Source: Streptomyces sp. NBC_01197 (GTDB taxonomy: Bacteria > Actinomycetota > Actinomycetes > Streptomycetales > Streptomycetaceae). Taken from it: 64,000 bases of DNA. The notes beneath the pieces were generated by a model that worked only from the letters and a program-made list of their open reading frames with translations, did not search any database and was not told where the DNA came from. Numbering within the stretch: the first letter of the stretch is position 1; the number at the start of each line of letters is the position of its first letter. Below are positions 24,048 through 34,172 of this stretch, piece after piece. The translations under genes were made by a program, and so were the position numbers. The stretch spans positions 1,302,001-1,366,000 of the forward strand of contig NZ_CP108569.1 of assembly GCF_036010505.1 (NCBI RefSeq), in the 5' to 3' direction.

Positions 24048-25160
24048 GTGCCTGCCACTCCCCCCCTGCGCCGCGGCCTCGCCGTCGTCGCCGCCCTCCC
24101 GCTGCTGGCCCTGGCGCTCAGCGCCTGCGGCTACGGATCGGCCAAGGCCAAGGACGACCCGGGCACGTCCCACGTCGCGGCTGGGGCCAAGAAGCTCTCC
24201 GCCGACTCGGTGCGGATCGGCTACTTCCCGAACCTCACCCATGCCACCGCGCTGGTCGGCGACCAGCAGGGGATATTCCAGAAGGAGCTGGGCGGGACCC
24301 GGCTCAAGGCGTCCACCTTCAACGCGGGGCCCTCCGAGATCGAGGCGCTCAACTCCGGCTCGATCGACATCGGCTGGATCGGCCCGTCCCCGGCGATCAA
24401 CGCGTACACGAAGTCCCAGGGCAAGAGCCTGCGCATCATCGGCGGTTCCGCGTCCGGGGGCGTCAAGCTGGTGGTCAACCCAGAGAAGATCAAGACCCTG
24501 GACGACGTCAAGGGCAAGAAGATCGCCACCCCGCAGCTCGGCAACACCCAGGACGTCGCGTTCCTCAACTGGATCGCGGGCAAGGGGTGGAAGACCAACG
24601 CCACCAGTGGCAAGGGCGATGTGTCCGTGGTCCGTACGGACAACAGCGTGACACCGGACGCGTACGCCTCCGGCTCCATCGACGGTGCGTGGGTCCCGGA
24701 GCCGACCGCGTCCAAGCTGGTGGCGAAGGGTGCCAAGGTGCTGCTCGACGAGAGCGACCTGTGGCCGCAGAAGAAGTTCGTGATCACGAACATCGTGGTG
24801 TCGCAGAAGTTCCTCAAGGAGCACCCGGACGTCGTCGAGGCCGTACTGCGCGGTTCGGTGAAGACCAACGCCTGGATCAAGGCCCACCCGGACGCGGCGA
24901 AGGCGTCGGCCAACGCCGCGCTGAAGAAGCTGTCCGGCAAGGCGCTGCCCGCCGATGTGCTCGACCCCGCGTGGAAGTCGATCCAGACCACGGACGACCC
25001 GCTGGCGGCGACGCTCAGCACGGAGGCGGGCCACGCGGTCAAGTCCGGTCTGCTCCAGCAGCCCGACCTCAAGGGCATCTATGACCTGCGGCCGCTCAAC
25101 AAGGTCCTGAAGGCCGCAGGCAGGCCGGCCGTCCCCGACGCCGGTCTCGGCGTCAAGTAG
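24048..25160 (+). CDS. ssuA: Aliphatic sulfonate-type ABC transporter substrate-binding lipoprotein
   Basis: A 370-residue solute-binding lipoprotein. GTG 24048 follows GAGAGGAAA; the N-terminus has a signal peptide ending in the lipobox LALSAC (Cys about residue 26). The mature part has the SsuA/TauA/NrtA-type features IGYFPNLTHATALVGDQQGIF, FNAGPSEIEALNSGSIDIGWIGPSPAINAY and GAWVPEPTASKLVAKG. Position after cysN and upstream of an ATPase and permease supports a sulfur source such as sulfonate or taurine, or sulfate itself. The ligand cannot be decided from sequence alone. Gene symbol is by family similarity. Confidence 0.85.
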   Translation: MPATPPLRRGLAVVAALPLLALALSACGYGSAKAKDDPGTSHVAAGAKKLSADSVRIGYFPNLTHATALVGDQQGIFQKELGGTRLKASTFNAGPSEIEALNSGSIDIGWIGPSPAINAYTKSQGKSLRIIGGSASGGVKLVVNPEKIKTLDDVKGKKIATPQLGNTQDVAFLNWIAGKGWKTNATSGKGDVSVVRTDNSVTPDAYASGSIDGAWVPEPTASKLVAKGAKVLLDESDLWPQKKFVITNIVVSQKFLKEHPDVVEAVLRGSVKTNAWIKAHPDAAKASANAALKKLSGKALPADVLDPAWKSIQTTDDPLAATLSTEAGHAVKSGLLQQPDLKGIYDLRPLNKVLKAAGRPAVPDAGLGVK

Positions 25161-25196
25161 TCCCGGATCCACACCCGTTCCCAGGAGGTGACGACC

Positions 25197-25968
<772 letters not shown>

Positions 25969-25982
<14 letters not shown>

Positions 25983-26847
25983 CGTCAGGACGGACGAGCT
26001 GGCCGGCCTGGAAGCGGGCCTGGACGCGCTCGACACCGTACGGGTGGACCGGGTCCCGGTCCGCCGGGTGCTGGTGGGGAAAGTGCTGCCGCCCGCGGTG
26101 GCCGTGGTGCTGGTGCTGGTCGTCTGGCAGATCCTGATCTGGGCGAAGGTCACCGACAGCTACAAGCTGCCGTCGCCCTCCCAGGTGTGGGGCGAGGTGA
26201 CCGACGCCTGGGCGCAGGGCACCCTGCTCGGCTACATCTGGACGAGCGTCTCGCGCGGCCTGCTGGGTTTCCTGCTGGCGCTCGTGATCGGCACTCCGCT
26301 GGGGCTGCTGGTGGCGCGGGTGAAGTTCGTCCGCGCCGCGATCGGCCCGGTCCTCTCGGGCCTCCAGTCCCTGCCGTCCGTCGCCTGGGTGCCGCCCGCG
26401 GTGATCTGGCTGGGGCTCAACGACACGATGATGTACACGGTGATCCTGCTGGGCGCGGTCCCCTCGATCGCCAACGGCCTCGTCTCCGGCGTCGACCAGG
26501 TCCCGCCGCTCTATCTGCGGGCCGGCCGTACGCTCGGCGCCTCGGGTCTGCGCGGCACCTGGCACGTGGTGCTGCCCGCCTCGCTGCCCGGGTACCTGGC
26601 GGGCCTGAAGCAGGGCTGGGCGTTCTCCTGGCGCTCGCTGATGGCCGCGGAGATCATCGCGTCCTCGCCCGATCTGGGTGTGGGGCTCGGCCAGTTGCTG
26701 GAGCAGGGCCGGGAGACCAGCAGCATGTCGATGGTCTTCCTGGCCATCGTCCTGATCCTCGTCGTCGGTATCGCCATCGACCTGCTCATCTTCAGCCCGC
26801 TGGAGCGGCGCGTGCTGCGCGGCCGCGGTCTGCTGGTCAGGAGCTGA
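25969..26847 (+). CDS. ssuC: ABC transporter permease (SsuC/TauC type)
   Basis: A 292-residue inner-membrane permease with about six hydrophobic segments, among them VLPPAVAVVLVLVVWQILIW, LLGFLLALVIGTPLGLLVA and VFLAIVLILVVGIAIDLLIF. The coupling loop that docks to the ATPase is seen as AGRTLGASGLRGTWHVVLPAS (EAA-like). It follows ssuB with a 14-base overlap and completes a three-part importer. The unusually long N-terminal tail of about 40 residues before the first segment is typical in actinobacterial members. Confidence 0.9.
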
Positions 26848-26853
26848 ACCGCG

Positions 26854-27603
26854 ATGTACGACGACCGTCCGGTGCTCCTTGTCGTCGCGCACGGCAGCCG
26901 TGACCCCCGCCATGCCGCGACCGTCCGCGCGCTGACCCGTCGGGTGCGGTCGCTGCGCCCCGGCGTGCGGGTGGAGACCGGGTTCCTGGACTTCGCCGTA
27001 CCGTCGGTGCCGCGGGTGCTCGAACGGCTGGCCTCCGAAGGTGTACGGGATGTGGTGGCCCTGCCGCTCCTGCTGACCCGGGCCTTCCACGCCAAGTGGG
27101 ACATCCCGGGGGTGCTGCGCGAGGCACCGGCCGGGATGCGGGTGCGCCAGGCGGAGGTGCTGGGTCCGTCCCCGCTGCTGCTGACCGCGCTGGAACAGCG
27201 GCTGTACGAGGCGGGGCTCGCCCCGTCCCAGAAGCGCTCGACGGGGCTGGTCCTGGCCTCGGCGGGCTCCACTGACCCGGAGGCGATCGCAGTGATCGCT
27301 GAAATTGCGCGGGAGCTGCGGCACACCGGTTGGTGCGCCGTGCGGCCTGCGTTCGCCTCCGCTGCTCTGCCCCGTACCGAGGACGCGGTACGGGAGTTGC
27401 GGGCCTCCGGCGCCGACCGCGTCGCGGTGGCGCCGTATGTCATCGCTCCGGGCCGGCTGCCGGACCGTATCGAGGCGGGGGCCCGCGCGGCCGGCGCCGA
27501 TGTGCTGGCCGGTGTGCTGGGCCCCTGCGGGGAACTGGCCCGGCTGCTGCTGGCCAGGTACGACGAGGCACGCGTGCGGACGCCGGTGCCGCTGAGCGCC
27601 TGA
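26854..27603 (+). CDS. Sirohydrochlorin chelatase (CbiX/SirB family)
   Basis: A 249-residue chelatase with two related halves. The first begins VLLVVAHGSRDPRHAATVRALTRRVR (metal-binding His of the CbiX family) and PLLLTRAFHAKWDIP (second His); the second half begins LVLASAGSTDPEA, where the His-type motif is weaker, and ends in VAPYVIAPGRLPDRIE. It likely inserts Fe2+ into sirohydrochlorin to make siroheme for the sulfite reductase at the head of the cluster. ATG 26854 follows AGGAG. It is the last gene of the unidirectional sulfur cluster. Confidence 0.88.
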   Translation: MYDDRPVLLVVAHGSRDPRHAATVRALTRRVRSLRPGVRVETGFLDFAVPSVPRVLERLASEGVRDVVALPLLLTRAFHAKWDIPGVLREAPAGMRVRQAEVLGPSPLLLTALEQRLYEAGLAPSQKRSTGLVLASAGSTDPEAIAVIAEIARELRHTGWCAVRPAFASAALPRTEDAVRELRASGADRVAVAPYVIAPGRLPDRIEAGARAAGADVLAGVLGPCGELARLLLARYDEARVRTPVPLSA

Positions 27604-27700
27604 CGCCGTGCGTGGTCCGCACCGTCACCGTCACACCGGCGGGCACCACGCTGGTACGCGGTGCCCGCCGACGGGTGGCGGTTCTGCTGTCCGGTTCCCC

Positions 27701-30337
27701 CTATCCGGCGCTGGTGGTCGCCGTGGCCGTGGCCGCCGGGCCGACGCCCGCAGCGGTGACGGAGGCGACTGTCACGGTGTAGCCGGTACCGGGCCTGAGG
27801 CCGCCGATCACCCGGAACATCCCCTTCCCTGAGGGCTGTCCGACCATCGCGTCCCGGCCGGTGACCTCGATGGTGCGGCCGTCGGACACCGTCAGGCGGT
27901 AGCCGGTGACCTTGGCGTCCCCCATGTTCTTGGGCGGTGTCCAGGCGAGGGTCGCGGCCGTCGCCTCGGTACGGAGCTTCGGGCCGGTCGGCGCGTCGGG
28001 CGGCACGGTGACCGCCGTCGGGGCGAGCGGGGCGGATGCGAGGGAGGGCGCGCTGCTCCCGTGCGCGTTGGCCGCGGTGACAGTGACCGTGAAGGGGCCG
28101 TCGCCTGCGGGGAGTCCGCCGATACGGATGTACGCGAGCCGCTTGTAGTCGGCGGCCGACACGGTCTGCCGCGCGGCCTCGGTGCCGTCCGGCCGCAGGG
28201 CGCGCGCGGTGTAGCTGCTGACCGGTGAACCCCCGTCGGCGAAGACCGGGTTGAAGATGGCGTACAGGGCGTCAGCCCCTGCCGTGCTGGTTCCGACCCT
28301 GGACGGCGCCTCGGGTACGGAGACGGCCCCCGGGGTGCGGCTGAGGACGCCCCGGTAAGCGGGCTCGATTCCCGCGGCGGCGACGATCGCGGCGGGGGCG
28401 TCCGAGGGGGAGGCCATGATGTGGTTGCCGGTCGTCACCAGACCCTTGTTGTCGCCGTCGGCGGTGCCTTCCTCCCACCAGTTGTCCTTGACGAGCGTCG
28501 GGTCGTTGTTGCCGAGCTGGTCGCGGTAGTCGGTGTGGCGGCTGGCGACGTTGGCGTACGAGGCGCCGTAGAGCACATTGCCCTCGACGGTCTCGTAGGT
28601 GCAGCCGTTGTCGGTGTAGACGCTCTTGCCCAGGCCCCACTGGTCGTGGATGACATTGCCCGTGACCTTCTCGCCGTCGGCCTGTGAGGTGCCGGTCAGG
28701 CCCTGGGTGTAGATCCCGCCGCCGTCGTCGAACATCTGCATGTAGTCGAAGATGAGGTTGTCGCTCACCGCGTTGTCATGGCTGGGGTTGGGGGTCGCGG
28801 GTGAGCCGATCTTGTCGGGCCAGCCGCCCCAGCCCATGGAGATCGCGCTGTAGCCGAGGTGGTCGAGCTGGTTGTGCGCGATGGTGTTGTGCTGGGTGTA
28901 CCCGTTGAGGATGCCGACCGAGCCGTGGAACTCGCGTGGCAGGGCGTACAGGTGGTTGTCCGTCACTTCGACGTGGTCGGCGGGGGTGCTGCCGTCGACT
29001 CCGCCGATCTCCAGGCCGTTGCCCGAGATGTCGGTGAAGGTGTTGCCCCGGACCCTGGAGTCGCTGGTTCCGGTACCCAGTTGCAGGCCGGCGGCGCCGA
29101 GGTGGGTGAAGTCGTCGTCGCTGAATTCGATGCGCGTGCCGTACGTGAAGGAGACGTTCCCCGGCATCGGGGTCCAGGAGGCGAACGGGCAGGTACCGCC
29201 CTTGACGAATCCGCAGAGCCCCTGGGTGGCCCAGCCGTTGGCGCCGGTGATGGTGTAGCCGGCCTGGATCTCGGAGAAGCCTTCGGGTGTGGACGGGGTC
29301 AGCCAGGTCGCGTAGCTGAACCGCACCCCGCGGAAGGCGACGTCGTGGACGGGGGCGGCCGCGGTGCCCCGCCCGTCGACGAGCTTCTGCGCCGCGGCGG
29401 CCTCGACGTCCGCGTGCCGGATGTCCTCCCCCTTGCGCGGGAGGTAGTAGACCGTGTGGGCCGTGCGGTCCAGGTACCACTCGCCGGGCTGGTCGAGGAG
29501 TTCGTAGGCGTTCTCGATGTAGGACGCCTTGCCGTCGTTGGTGAGATGTCCTGGACCGACCATGGAGACAGTGCGGCCGGGGATGTCCGGGAACTCGACC
29601 CGCTTGTTGGAGTTGTCCCAGCAGGGCTGGGCCATGGTGAGCGTGGTGCCCGTGGCCGCGGCGATCCGGCAGCGGGGTTCGGTCCACTGGCCCAGGCCGT
29701 TGCGCTCGACGTTCCAGAGCTCCTCGCCGCTGGAGTACACGAATTCGGCGTCGGAGGGGTGGCGCCAGTGGGCGATGGTGTCCGCCGTCGTGGTGTACCC
29801 GGTGGGTGTGGCGGTCAGCCCGACGGGAACCTCGCCCCGTGCGCGCTGGGCCCGGACTCCGTCGACGTACAACTGGCGGGTGTCGGTGAGCCCTTGGGGC
29901 GCGGGCGCCGAGTAGAGGCCCGGGTGCCCGTGGACCGGCTTCCAGCCCTGGACCTTCTTGCCGCCGCTGATGACGGTGGAGCCGGTGCCCTGCCAGATGA
30001 TCTGGTGGCCGTCGTGCCCGGAGTCCCTGGCATCGAGGACGAGCGGCTCCGTCGTCCGGTATGTACCCGATGCGAGGTGGACGGTGAGATCCCCGTCGTG
30101 GCCGGCCGATCTGGCCCGGGCCAGATCCCGGGCGCGCTGAAGGGTTCTGACGGGGCTGCGGGCGGTGCCCTGGGCGTGGTCGTCGCCGGACGGGGTGACG
30201 TACACGTCCGCTGAGTGCGAACCGGCGGAGCCGCCGGCACCGGAGTCGGCTCCGGCCGCGGTCACGCTGCCAGGGACGCCGAGCGCCAGGACGGCGGAGA
30301 GAGCCGCGACGAGCGTGGCTCTTCGGGGTGCGAGCAT
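27701..30337 (-). CDS. Secreted right-handed parallel beta-helix protein with C-terminal FN3 domains
   Basis: An 878-residue exported protein. ATG 30337 with GGGAGGG directly upstream gives a clean signal peptide (MLAPRRATLVAALSAVLALG, cleavage near VTAAGAD). The N-terminal part starts DVYVTPSGDDHAQGTARSPV with TLQRARDLARA, the usual beginning of pectate-lyase-like/polysaccharide-acting beta-helix proteins, followed by repeated parallel beta-helix turns (RVRGNTFTDISGNGLEIGG, TVTDNHLY-like turns, MQMFDDGGGIYTQG). The last ~190 residues contain two fibronectin type III modules (SSYTARALRPDG; VTGYRLTVSDG, GLRPGTGYTVTVASVT). Probably an extracellular glycoside hydrolase or lyase; the exact enzyme class is not decided. 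It is monocistronic and convergent with the sulfur cluster. Confidence 0.85.
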   Translation of the reverse strand: MLAPRRATLVAALSAVLALGVPGSVTAAGADSGAGGSAGSHSADVYVTPSGDDHAQGTARSPVRTLQRARDLARARSAGHDGDLTVHLASGTYRTTEPLVLDARDSGHDGHQIIWQGTGSTVISGGKKVQGWKPVHGHPGLYSAPAPQGLTDTRQLYVDGVRAQRARGEVPVGLTATPTGYTTTADTIAHWRHPSDAEFVYSSGEELWNVERNGLGQWTEPRCRIAAATGTTLTMAQPCWDNSNKRVEFPDIPGRTVSMVGPGHLTNDGKASYIENAYELLDQPGEWYLDRTAHTVYYLPRKGEDIRHADVEAAAAQKLVDGRGTAAAPVHDVAFRGVRFSYATWLTPSTPEGFSEIQAGYTITGANGWATQGLCGFVKGGTCPFASWTPMPGNVSFTYGTRIEFSDDDFTHLGAAGLQLGTGTSDSRVRGNTFTDISGNGLEIGGVDGSTPADHVEVTDNHLYALPREFHGSVGILNGYTQHNTIAHNQLDHLGYSAISMGWGGWPDKIGSPATPNPSHDNAVSDNLIFDYMQMFDDGGGIYTQGLTGTSQADGEKVTGNVIHDQWGLGKSVYTDNGCTYETVEGNVLYGASYANVASRHTDYRDQLGNNDPTLVKDNWWEEGTADGDNKGLVTTGNHIMASPSDAPAAIVAAAGIEPAYRGVLSRTPGAVSVPEAPSRVGTSTAGADALYAIFNPVFADGGSPVSSYTARALRPDGTEAARQTVSAADYKRLAYIRIGGLPAGDGPFTVTVTAANAHGSSAPSLASAPLAPTAVTVPPDAPTGPKLRTEATAATLAWTPPKNMGDAKVTGYRLTVSDGRTIEVTGRDAMVGQPSGKGMFRVIGGLRPGTGYTVTVASVTAAGVGPAATATATTSAG

Positions 30338-30489
30338 TTTCCCTCCCATGGAATCAAGTTCACAAGGCAGGAGAAAGGTAGGATGGATGAGATGCAACGG
30401 TCAACGGATCCGACAAGGTTACTGTCCCGATCCGACTGATTCCTTTCAGGTCATCGGATGACTCGGGGCCTCTCGTGGGTGCGCCCCGG

Positions 30490-31092
30490 TCAGCTGAAGT
30501 CGAGGCTGCCGGTGCGGGTGCGCTTCAGCTCGAAGAAGTCCGGGCACCCGGCGAGCACCCGCACACTGTCGAAGATCCGGGCGGCCTCCTCGCCGCGCGG
30601 GATCGAGCCGAGGACCGGCCCGAAGTAGACGGCGCCGTCCAGATGGAGGGTCGGGGTCCCGACATAGGCGCCCTCCGCCGGGTCCTTGCCGCCGTCGTGA
30701 CTGCGGCGGACCGCTTCGTCGTACGCCGTGGAGTGCGCCGCGTCCGCGAGGCCGGCGGGCAGTCCGGTCTCGGCGAGGGACTCCGCGATCACCTGGCCGA
30801 AGTTTTCGTTCTTCCCGGCGTGGATCCTGGTGCCGAGCGCGGTGTAGAGGTCGCGGAGCACCTGGTCCCCGTGCTCCTGGGCCGCGGCGACGGCCACCCG
30901 TACCGGGCCGATCGATTTGTCGACCAACTCGCGGTACCAGCCGGGCAGTTCGTTGCCCTCGTTGTGGAGGTAGAGGCTCATCACCCGGAAGCGGACGTCG
31001 ATGTCCCGGTGCTGCTCGACCTCAAGGATCCAGCGCGAGGTGATCCAGGCGAAGGGACAGGCGGGGTCGAAGTAGAAGTCGAGAGTCGTCAT
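30490..31092 (-). CDS. DsbA-fold protein of the mycothiol-dependent nitroreductase (Rv2466c) family
   Basis: A 200-residue thioredoxin-superfamily protein from ATG 31092. The N-terminal [25 protein letters not shown] is the family signature; the redox site is Cys-Pro-Phe-Ala, i.e. one cysteine with the second replaced, unlike the CPWC of M. tuberculosis Rv2466c. The C-terminal half shows [14 protein letters not shown], the cis-Pro loop (TPT). Such single-Cys forms are common in Streptomyces. Presumably cytosolic, using mycothiol; the substrate is unknown. It lies between two other minus-strand genes without overlap. Confidence 0.85.
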   Translation of the reverse strand: MTTLDFYFDPACPFAWITSRWILEVEQHRDIDVRFRVMSLYLHNEGNELPGWYRELVDKSIGPVRVAVAAAQEHGDQVLRDLYTALGTRIHAGKNENFGQVIAESLAETGLPAGLADAAHSTAYDEAVRRSHDGGKDPAEGAYVGTPTLHLDGAVYFGPVLGSIPRGEEAARIFDSVRVLAGCPDFFELKRTRTGSLDFS

Positions 31093-31175
31093 ACGGATGA
31101 GGCTATGCGGCAATGGCACAGCCCGGTGGGCCACTTGAGGAGGGATTCAGCGGGCCACTCCGGCCGGCCCGCCGT

Positions 31176-32201
31176 TCAGTACTCTCCCGCGTCGGCCACC
31201 AGCGCGGCCAGTTCGGCGGCCGGCATGGAGCCCGCGGGCCGGTGCTCGCGCGCGAAGGTGTCGGCCACCCGCTGCAGTACGTCGTTCACCGGGGTCGGCA
31301 CCCCGTGCAGCCGGCCGAGGAGGACGATCTCACCGTTGAGGAAGTCGGCCTCGATCGTGCCCGTGCCCCGGCTGAGGCTCTGCCACGAGGAACCGCCGCC
31401 CGACGGCTGCCCCTCGACCGGCAGCTGAGTGATCTTGTCGCCGCGCGCCCGCTGCTGCTCCTCGGCGCTCGTGGCCTCGATCCCGGCTGCCGCGTAGACG
31501 GCGCACCCCTCGGCCTCCGCCCGCTGGAGTAGCTCCTCCATGATGGCGTTCGCGGTGGGGTCCGCGCCGTGGAGCCCGCAGGCCGCCTGGAGTGAATTGA
31601 CCAGGTTCGAGAGGAGTTTGCCGTACTTCCAGCGCATCACGTCCGGAACGACGGGCGCCTCGAACGGGGCCTTCTCCAGATCCGCCGAGATCTGCCGGGC
31701 GGTACGGTCCGTGCCCGCCGGATAGCGGCCGATGTGCAGTATCCCGGAGAGCGGGGAACCGCCCGCGGCGACGGAGCCCGGCTCCAGGAAGGTCGCGGGC
31801 AGCCAGACGCACATGCCGTACACCCGGCGGAAAGTGCGCAGCGCGAGGCGTTCGCTCTCCACGCCGTTCTGCGCGCAGACCAGCGGGAGCACCTCGGCGG
31901 CCGTCGCGCCGGTCCCGGCGACCGGGCGCGGGCCCCAGGCATTGAGGGCCGCGAGGCTGTCCTGCGTCTTCACCGTCAGGACCAGGACGTCATCGGGGCG
32001 CAGCCCGACCGCTCCGGGGTCGTCGACGACCGGCAGTGCGAGAGTACGGGCACCCTCCGGGGTCGCGATCCGCAGCCCACCGTCCCGGAGCGCCTCGTAG
32101 TGCGCCCCGCGGGCCACCACGACCACTTCGCTGCCGCTCTCGGACAGCCGCCCGCCGATGATGCCGCCGACGGCGCCGGCTCCGATGATGATGTAGCGCA
32201 C
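31176..32201 (-). CDS. 2-dehydropantoate 2-reductase family protein
   Basis: A 341-residue NADPH-dependent reductase of the ApbA/PanE family. The Rossmann motif is YIIIGAGAVGGIIGGRLSESG at the N-terminus and the second motif is LVLTVKTQDSLAALNAW; the C-terminal catalytic domain has KYGKLLSNLVNSLQAACG, with the conserved Lys, and SSWQSLSRGTGTIEADFLNGEIVLLGR (Ser/Glu of the active site). GTG 32201 behind GGAG is the preferred start. It could be true ketopantoate reductase for pantothenate, or a paralogue, as several exist in Streptomyces. Confidence 0.88.
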   Translation of the reverse strand: MRYIIIGAGAVGGIIGGRLSESGSEVVVVARGAHYEALRDGGLRIATPEGARTLALPVVDDPGAVGLRPDDVLVLTVKTQDSLAALNAWGPRPVAGTGATAAEVLPLVCAQNGVESERLALRTFRRVYGMCVWLPATFLEPGSVAAGGSPLSGILHIGRYPAGTDRTARQISADLEKAPFEAPVVPDVMRWKYGKLLSNLVNSLQAACGLHGADPTANAIMEELLQRAEAEGCAVYAAAGIEATSAEEQQRARGDKITQLPVEGQPSGGGSSWQSLSRGTGTIEADFLNGEIVLLGRLHGVPTPVNDVLQRVADTFAREHRPAGSMPAAELAALVADAGEY

Positions 32202-32384
32202 CGTAGCTCCGTTGATATGTCCGCAGGCCGGGGGCACTCGGACTGAAAGCCCCCGTCGCAGCATAGCCACCACGCCGCCTCACCCGAGCGAGGGGAGGAG
32301 TGCGACAGAGGCCCGCCCGTGCGCCAAATGGGGCTTATTCACCGCTTACCCATGTGGCCTCCTTCTTTTTCCCAGCCAAGTGTG

Positions 32385-32411
32385 ACAAGTACTCAGATGT
32401 CAGTGACTTGT
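32385..32411. promoter_or_regulatory. Inverted repeat in the promoter of the sortase-substrate gene
   Basis: ACAAGT at 32385-32390 and ACTTGT at 32406-32411 form an inverted repeat 33 bases upstream of the GTG of the secreted protein at 32444, flanked by TGTGACA and TATGACA. The region is visibly AT-richer than its surroundings. It probably marks the promoter and possibly an operator; no regulator is assigned. Confidence 0.35.
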
Positions 32412-32443
32412 ATGACAATCATCTCGGCTTGAAGGAGCTTCGC

Positions 32444-33076
32444 GTGACCACCACCAGCCCCTCCTCCCACCTCTCCCCCGCCGCCCGTACGGGCATGGCC
32501 ACGATGGCCGCTCTGGCTCTCGCGGGTGCCTCACTGGCCGGAGCCTCGTCCGCCGCTGCCGCCCCTGGCGACAGCGGAGCGGTACGCATCCACAATCCGG
32601 GAATGAGCGCGAGCGACACCCGGGACGAGACCACGGTCTGCAGGTTCAACCTGGCTGCCGCCAACTTCGGGCCGGACCTCGCGACCGTCCCGTGGTCGAT
32701 CAAGCCGGCACCGCCGAACCCGAACCTGCCCTCCCTGATCAGCAGCCTCCCGGTACTGAACGGCACCGGAACCACCACCAACCTCACGCTCCCCAACGGC
32801 CAGTACCAGCTCACCTGGACCGCCCCTGGTGCCGTCTCGAAGAGCTTCCGAGTCGACTGCCCCCGCGGCCACTCGGGCAGTCCCGCGAAGCCAGCTGTCA
32901 GCCACGGGATGCCGTCCGGCGCTGTGCACGCGGGAGGCGGCGGTGTTCCCGACCTTCAGAGCACCGCTGCCGACACCGGCTCACCCATCGGACCGCTGCT
33001 CGTCACGGGTGCCCTGGGAGCAGCCGGGCTGATCGTCGTCCGCCGTGCTCGCCGTCGCGTCCATGGTGCGGCGTAA
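32444..33076 (+). CDS. Secreted, probably sortase-anchored small protein
   Basis: A 210-residue exported protein. GTG 32444 follows GAAGGAG. The signal peptide (MATMAALALAGASLAGASSA, cleavage near AAAAPGD) is followed by a region with two cysteines (TTVCRFNLAAANFG, VDCPRGHSG) and a Pro-rich middle. The C-terminus has a sorting-signal layout: A-D-T-G at 176-179, a hydrophobic stretch IGPLLVTGALGAAGLIVV and a basic tail RRARRRVHGAA. The usual LPxTG is replaced by AADTG. The gene overlaps the class F sortase gene by 14 bases, so they are almost surely enzyme and substrate. Function of the protein is unknown. Confidence 0.75.
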   Translation: MTTTSPSSHLSPAARTGMATMAALALAGASLAGASSAAAAPGDSGAVRIHNPGMSASDTRDETTVCRFNLAAANFGPDLATVPWSIKPAPPNPNLPSLISSLPVLNGTGTTTNLTLPNGQYQLTWTAPGAVSKSFRVDCPRGHSGSPAKPAVSHGMPSGAVHAGGGGVPDLQSTAADTGSPIGPLLVTGALGAAGLIVVRRARRRVHGAA

Positions 33077-33725
33077 CCCGCCCTACCGCCGCCGACGGGG
33101 ACCAAGTCGCGCCTGCCGTCTCTCCATCACGGCAAGTGTGACGTTCTCGCTGGTGACCGGCGTCGTCTGGGCGTGCAGCGATTCACCCGACAAACCGCCG
33201 GCCACCAGCGCAGCAAGCGCACCGCGCCCCGGGCCGCCCGGGGTCCCGGCGCACGCGCCCCTGCCACCCGCGACGCCGACGAAACTGGCCATTCCCGCCC
33301 TGGTGATCGAAGCTCCGGTCATCGGTCTGGAACTCGACCGGCACGGCCGGCTGAACACGCCACCGATGAGCAGACCCCACGAGGTCGGCTGGTACCGGGG
33401 CGGCCCTACCCCCGGAGCGGCGGGCACAGCAGTGATCGTCGGGCACCGGGACACCCGCACCGGAGCCGCCATCTTCCTGAACCTGAACGCCTTGCACTCC
33501 GGTGATCTCGTCAACGTCACGCGAGCTGACCACCGCACGGCGGTCTTCAGGGTCGACTCGGTGAAGACGTACAAGAAGAAGGACTTCCCCGACTCCAAGG
33601 TCTACGGCAACACCGGCCGTCCCGAACTGCGGCTGCTGACCTGTGGCGGCACGTTCGACAAGAAGAGCGGATACGGCGCCAACGTGGTCGTGTTCGCCCA
33701 TCTCAAGGGCGTCCGGAAGACGTGA
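33063..33725 (+). CDS. Class F sortase
   Basis: A 220-residue membrane-anchored transpeptidase. ATG 33063 lies inside the end of the preceding gene (a start at GTG 33045 is possible). The N-terminus holds a basic patch and one transmembrane segment (LSITASVTFSLVTGVVWAC), then a Pro-rich linker and the sortase beta-barrel: KLAIPALVIEAPVIGLELD, GTAVIVGHRDTRTG (catalytic His), and ELRLLTCGGTFDKKSG (catalytic Cys in LLTCGG) followed by NVVVFAH, the layout of class F enzymes in actinobacteria. It would cleave and attach the adjacent secreted protein. A strong terminator follows. Confidence 0.9.
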   Translation: MVRRNPPYRRRRGPSRACRLSITASVTFSLVTGVVWACSDSPDKPPATSAASAPRPGPPGVPAHAPLPPATPTKLAIPALVIEAPVIGLELDRHGRLNTPPMSRPHEVGWYRGGPTPGAAGTAVIVGHRDTRTGAAIFLNLNALHSGDLVNVTRADHRTAVFRVDSVKTYKKKDFPDSKVYGNTGRPELRLLTCGGTFDKKSGYGANVVVFAHLKGVRKT

Positions 33726-33776
33726 ACGGGGTTGTGGGGATGTGAAGACGTGGTGGCCGCCCTCGCGACGGCCGGG

Positions 33777-33811
33777 CCCCTCAGCCGCTCGTGTCCGGCT
33801 GAGGGGCTTTT
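33777..33811 (+). terminator. Rho-independent terminator after the sortase gene
   Basis: CCCCTCAGCC at 33777-33786 and GGCTGAGGGG at 33797-33806 form a perfect 10-bp stem with a 10-base loop, followed by CTTTTC. It ends the sortase/substrate transcript about 50 bases after the sortase stop. It is the clearest intrinsic terminator in the window. Confidence 0.88.
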
Positions 33812-34172
33812 CCACGTGCCCGCGCGATGGGCCGTCGATGACCTGACAGTCGGGCACCGCCGACGCGCCGCGGCAGGAGGGTAGAATCCGGTACATCGGC
33901 CTGGACACGATGACCGCCGACCAGCTCGACAGGCGCTGTCCCCGACCGGGACCGCCTCGGCGCAGAGCCGCCTCCCCTCCTCGACCGCACGCCGGTGGAC
34001 GTACGAGCGGTCTACGGGGTGCGCGGCCTCCGCTTTTCCGGCCTGGATCCCGCTGCGGACAGCGCACCGACCGATGGCGCCCTACCAGTACTCACCCCGG
34101 GTCGCCGACAGCCATGGGTCCGACCGGCAGGAGCCGGCCGACCGCAAAACAGATGAAGGAGCTGAACGACCT
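33812..34172. other. Intergenic stretch without a supported gene
   Basis: About 360 bases between the terminator and the ABC ATPase start. A plus-strand frame reads DRDRLGAEPPPLLDRTPVDV and RAVYGVRGLRFSGLDP, which could be a gene remnant, but no family is recognisable and it lacks a start with a ribosome site. The promoter of the ATPase must lie here. I see no repeat or RNA element. Confidence 0.4.
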
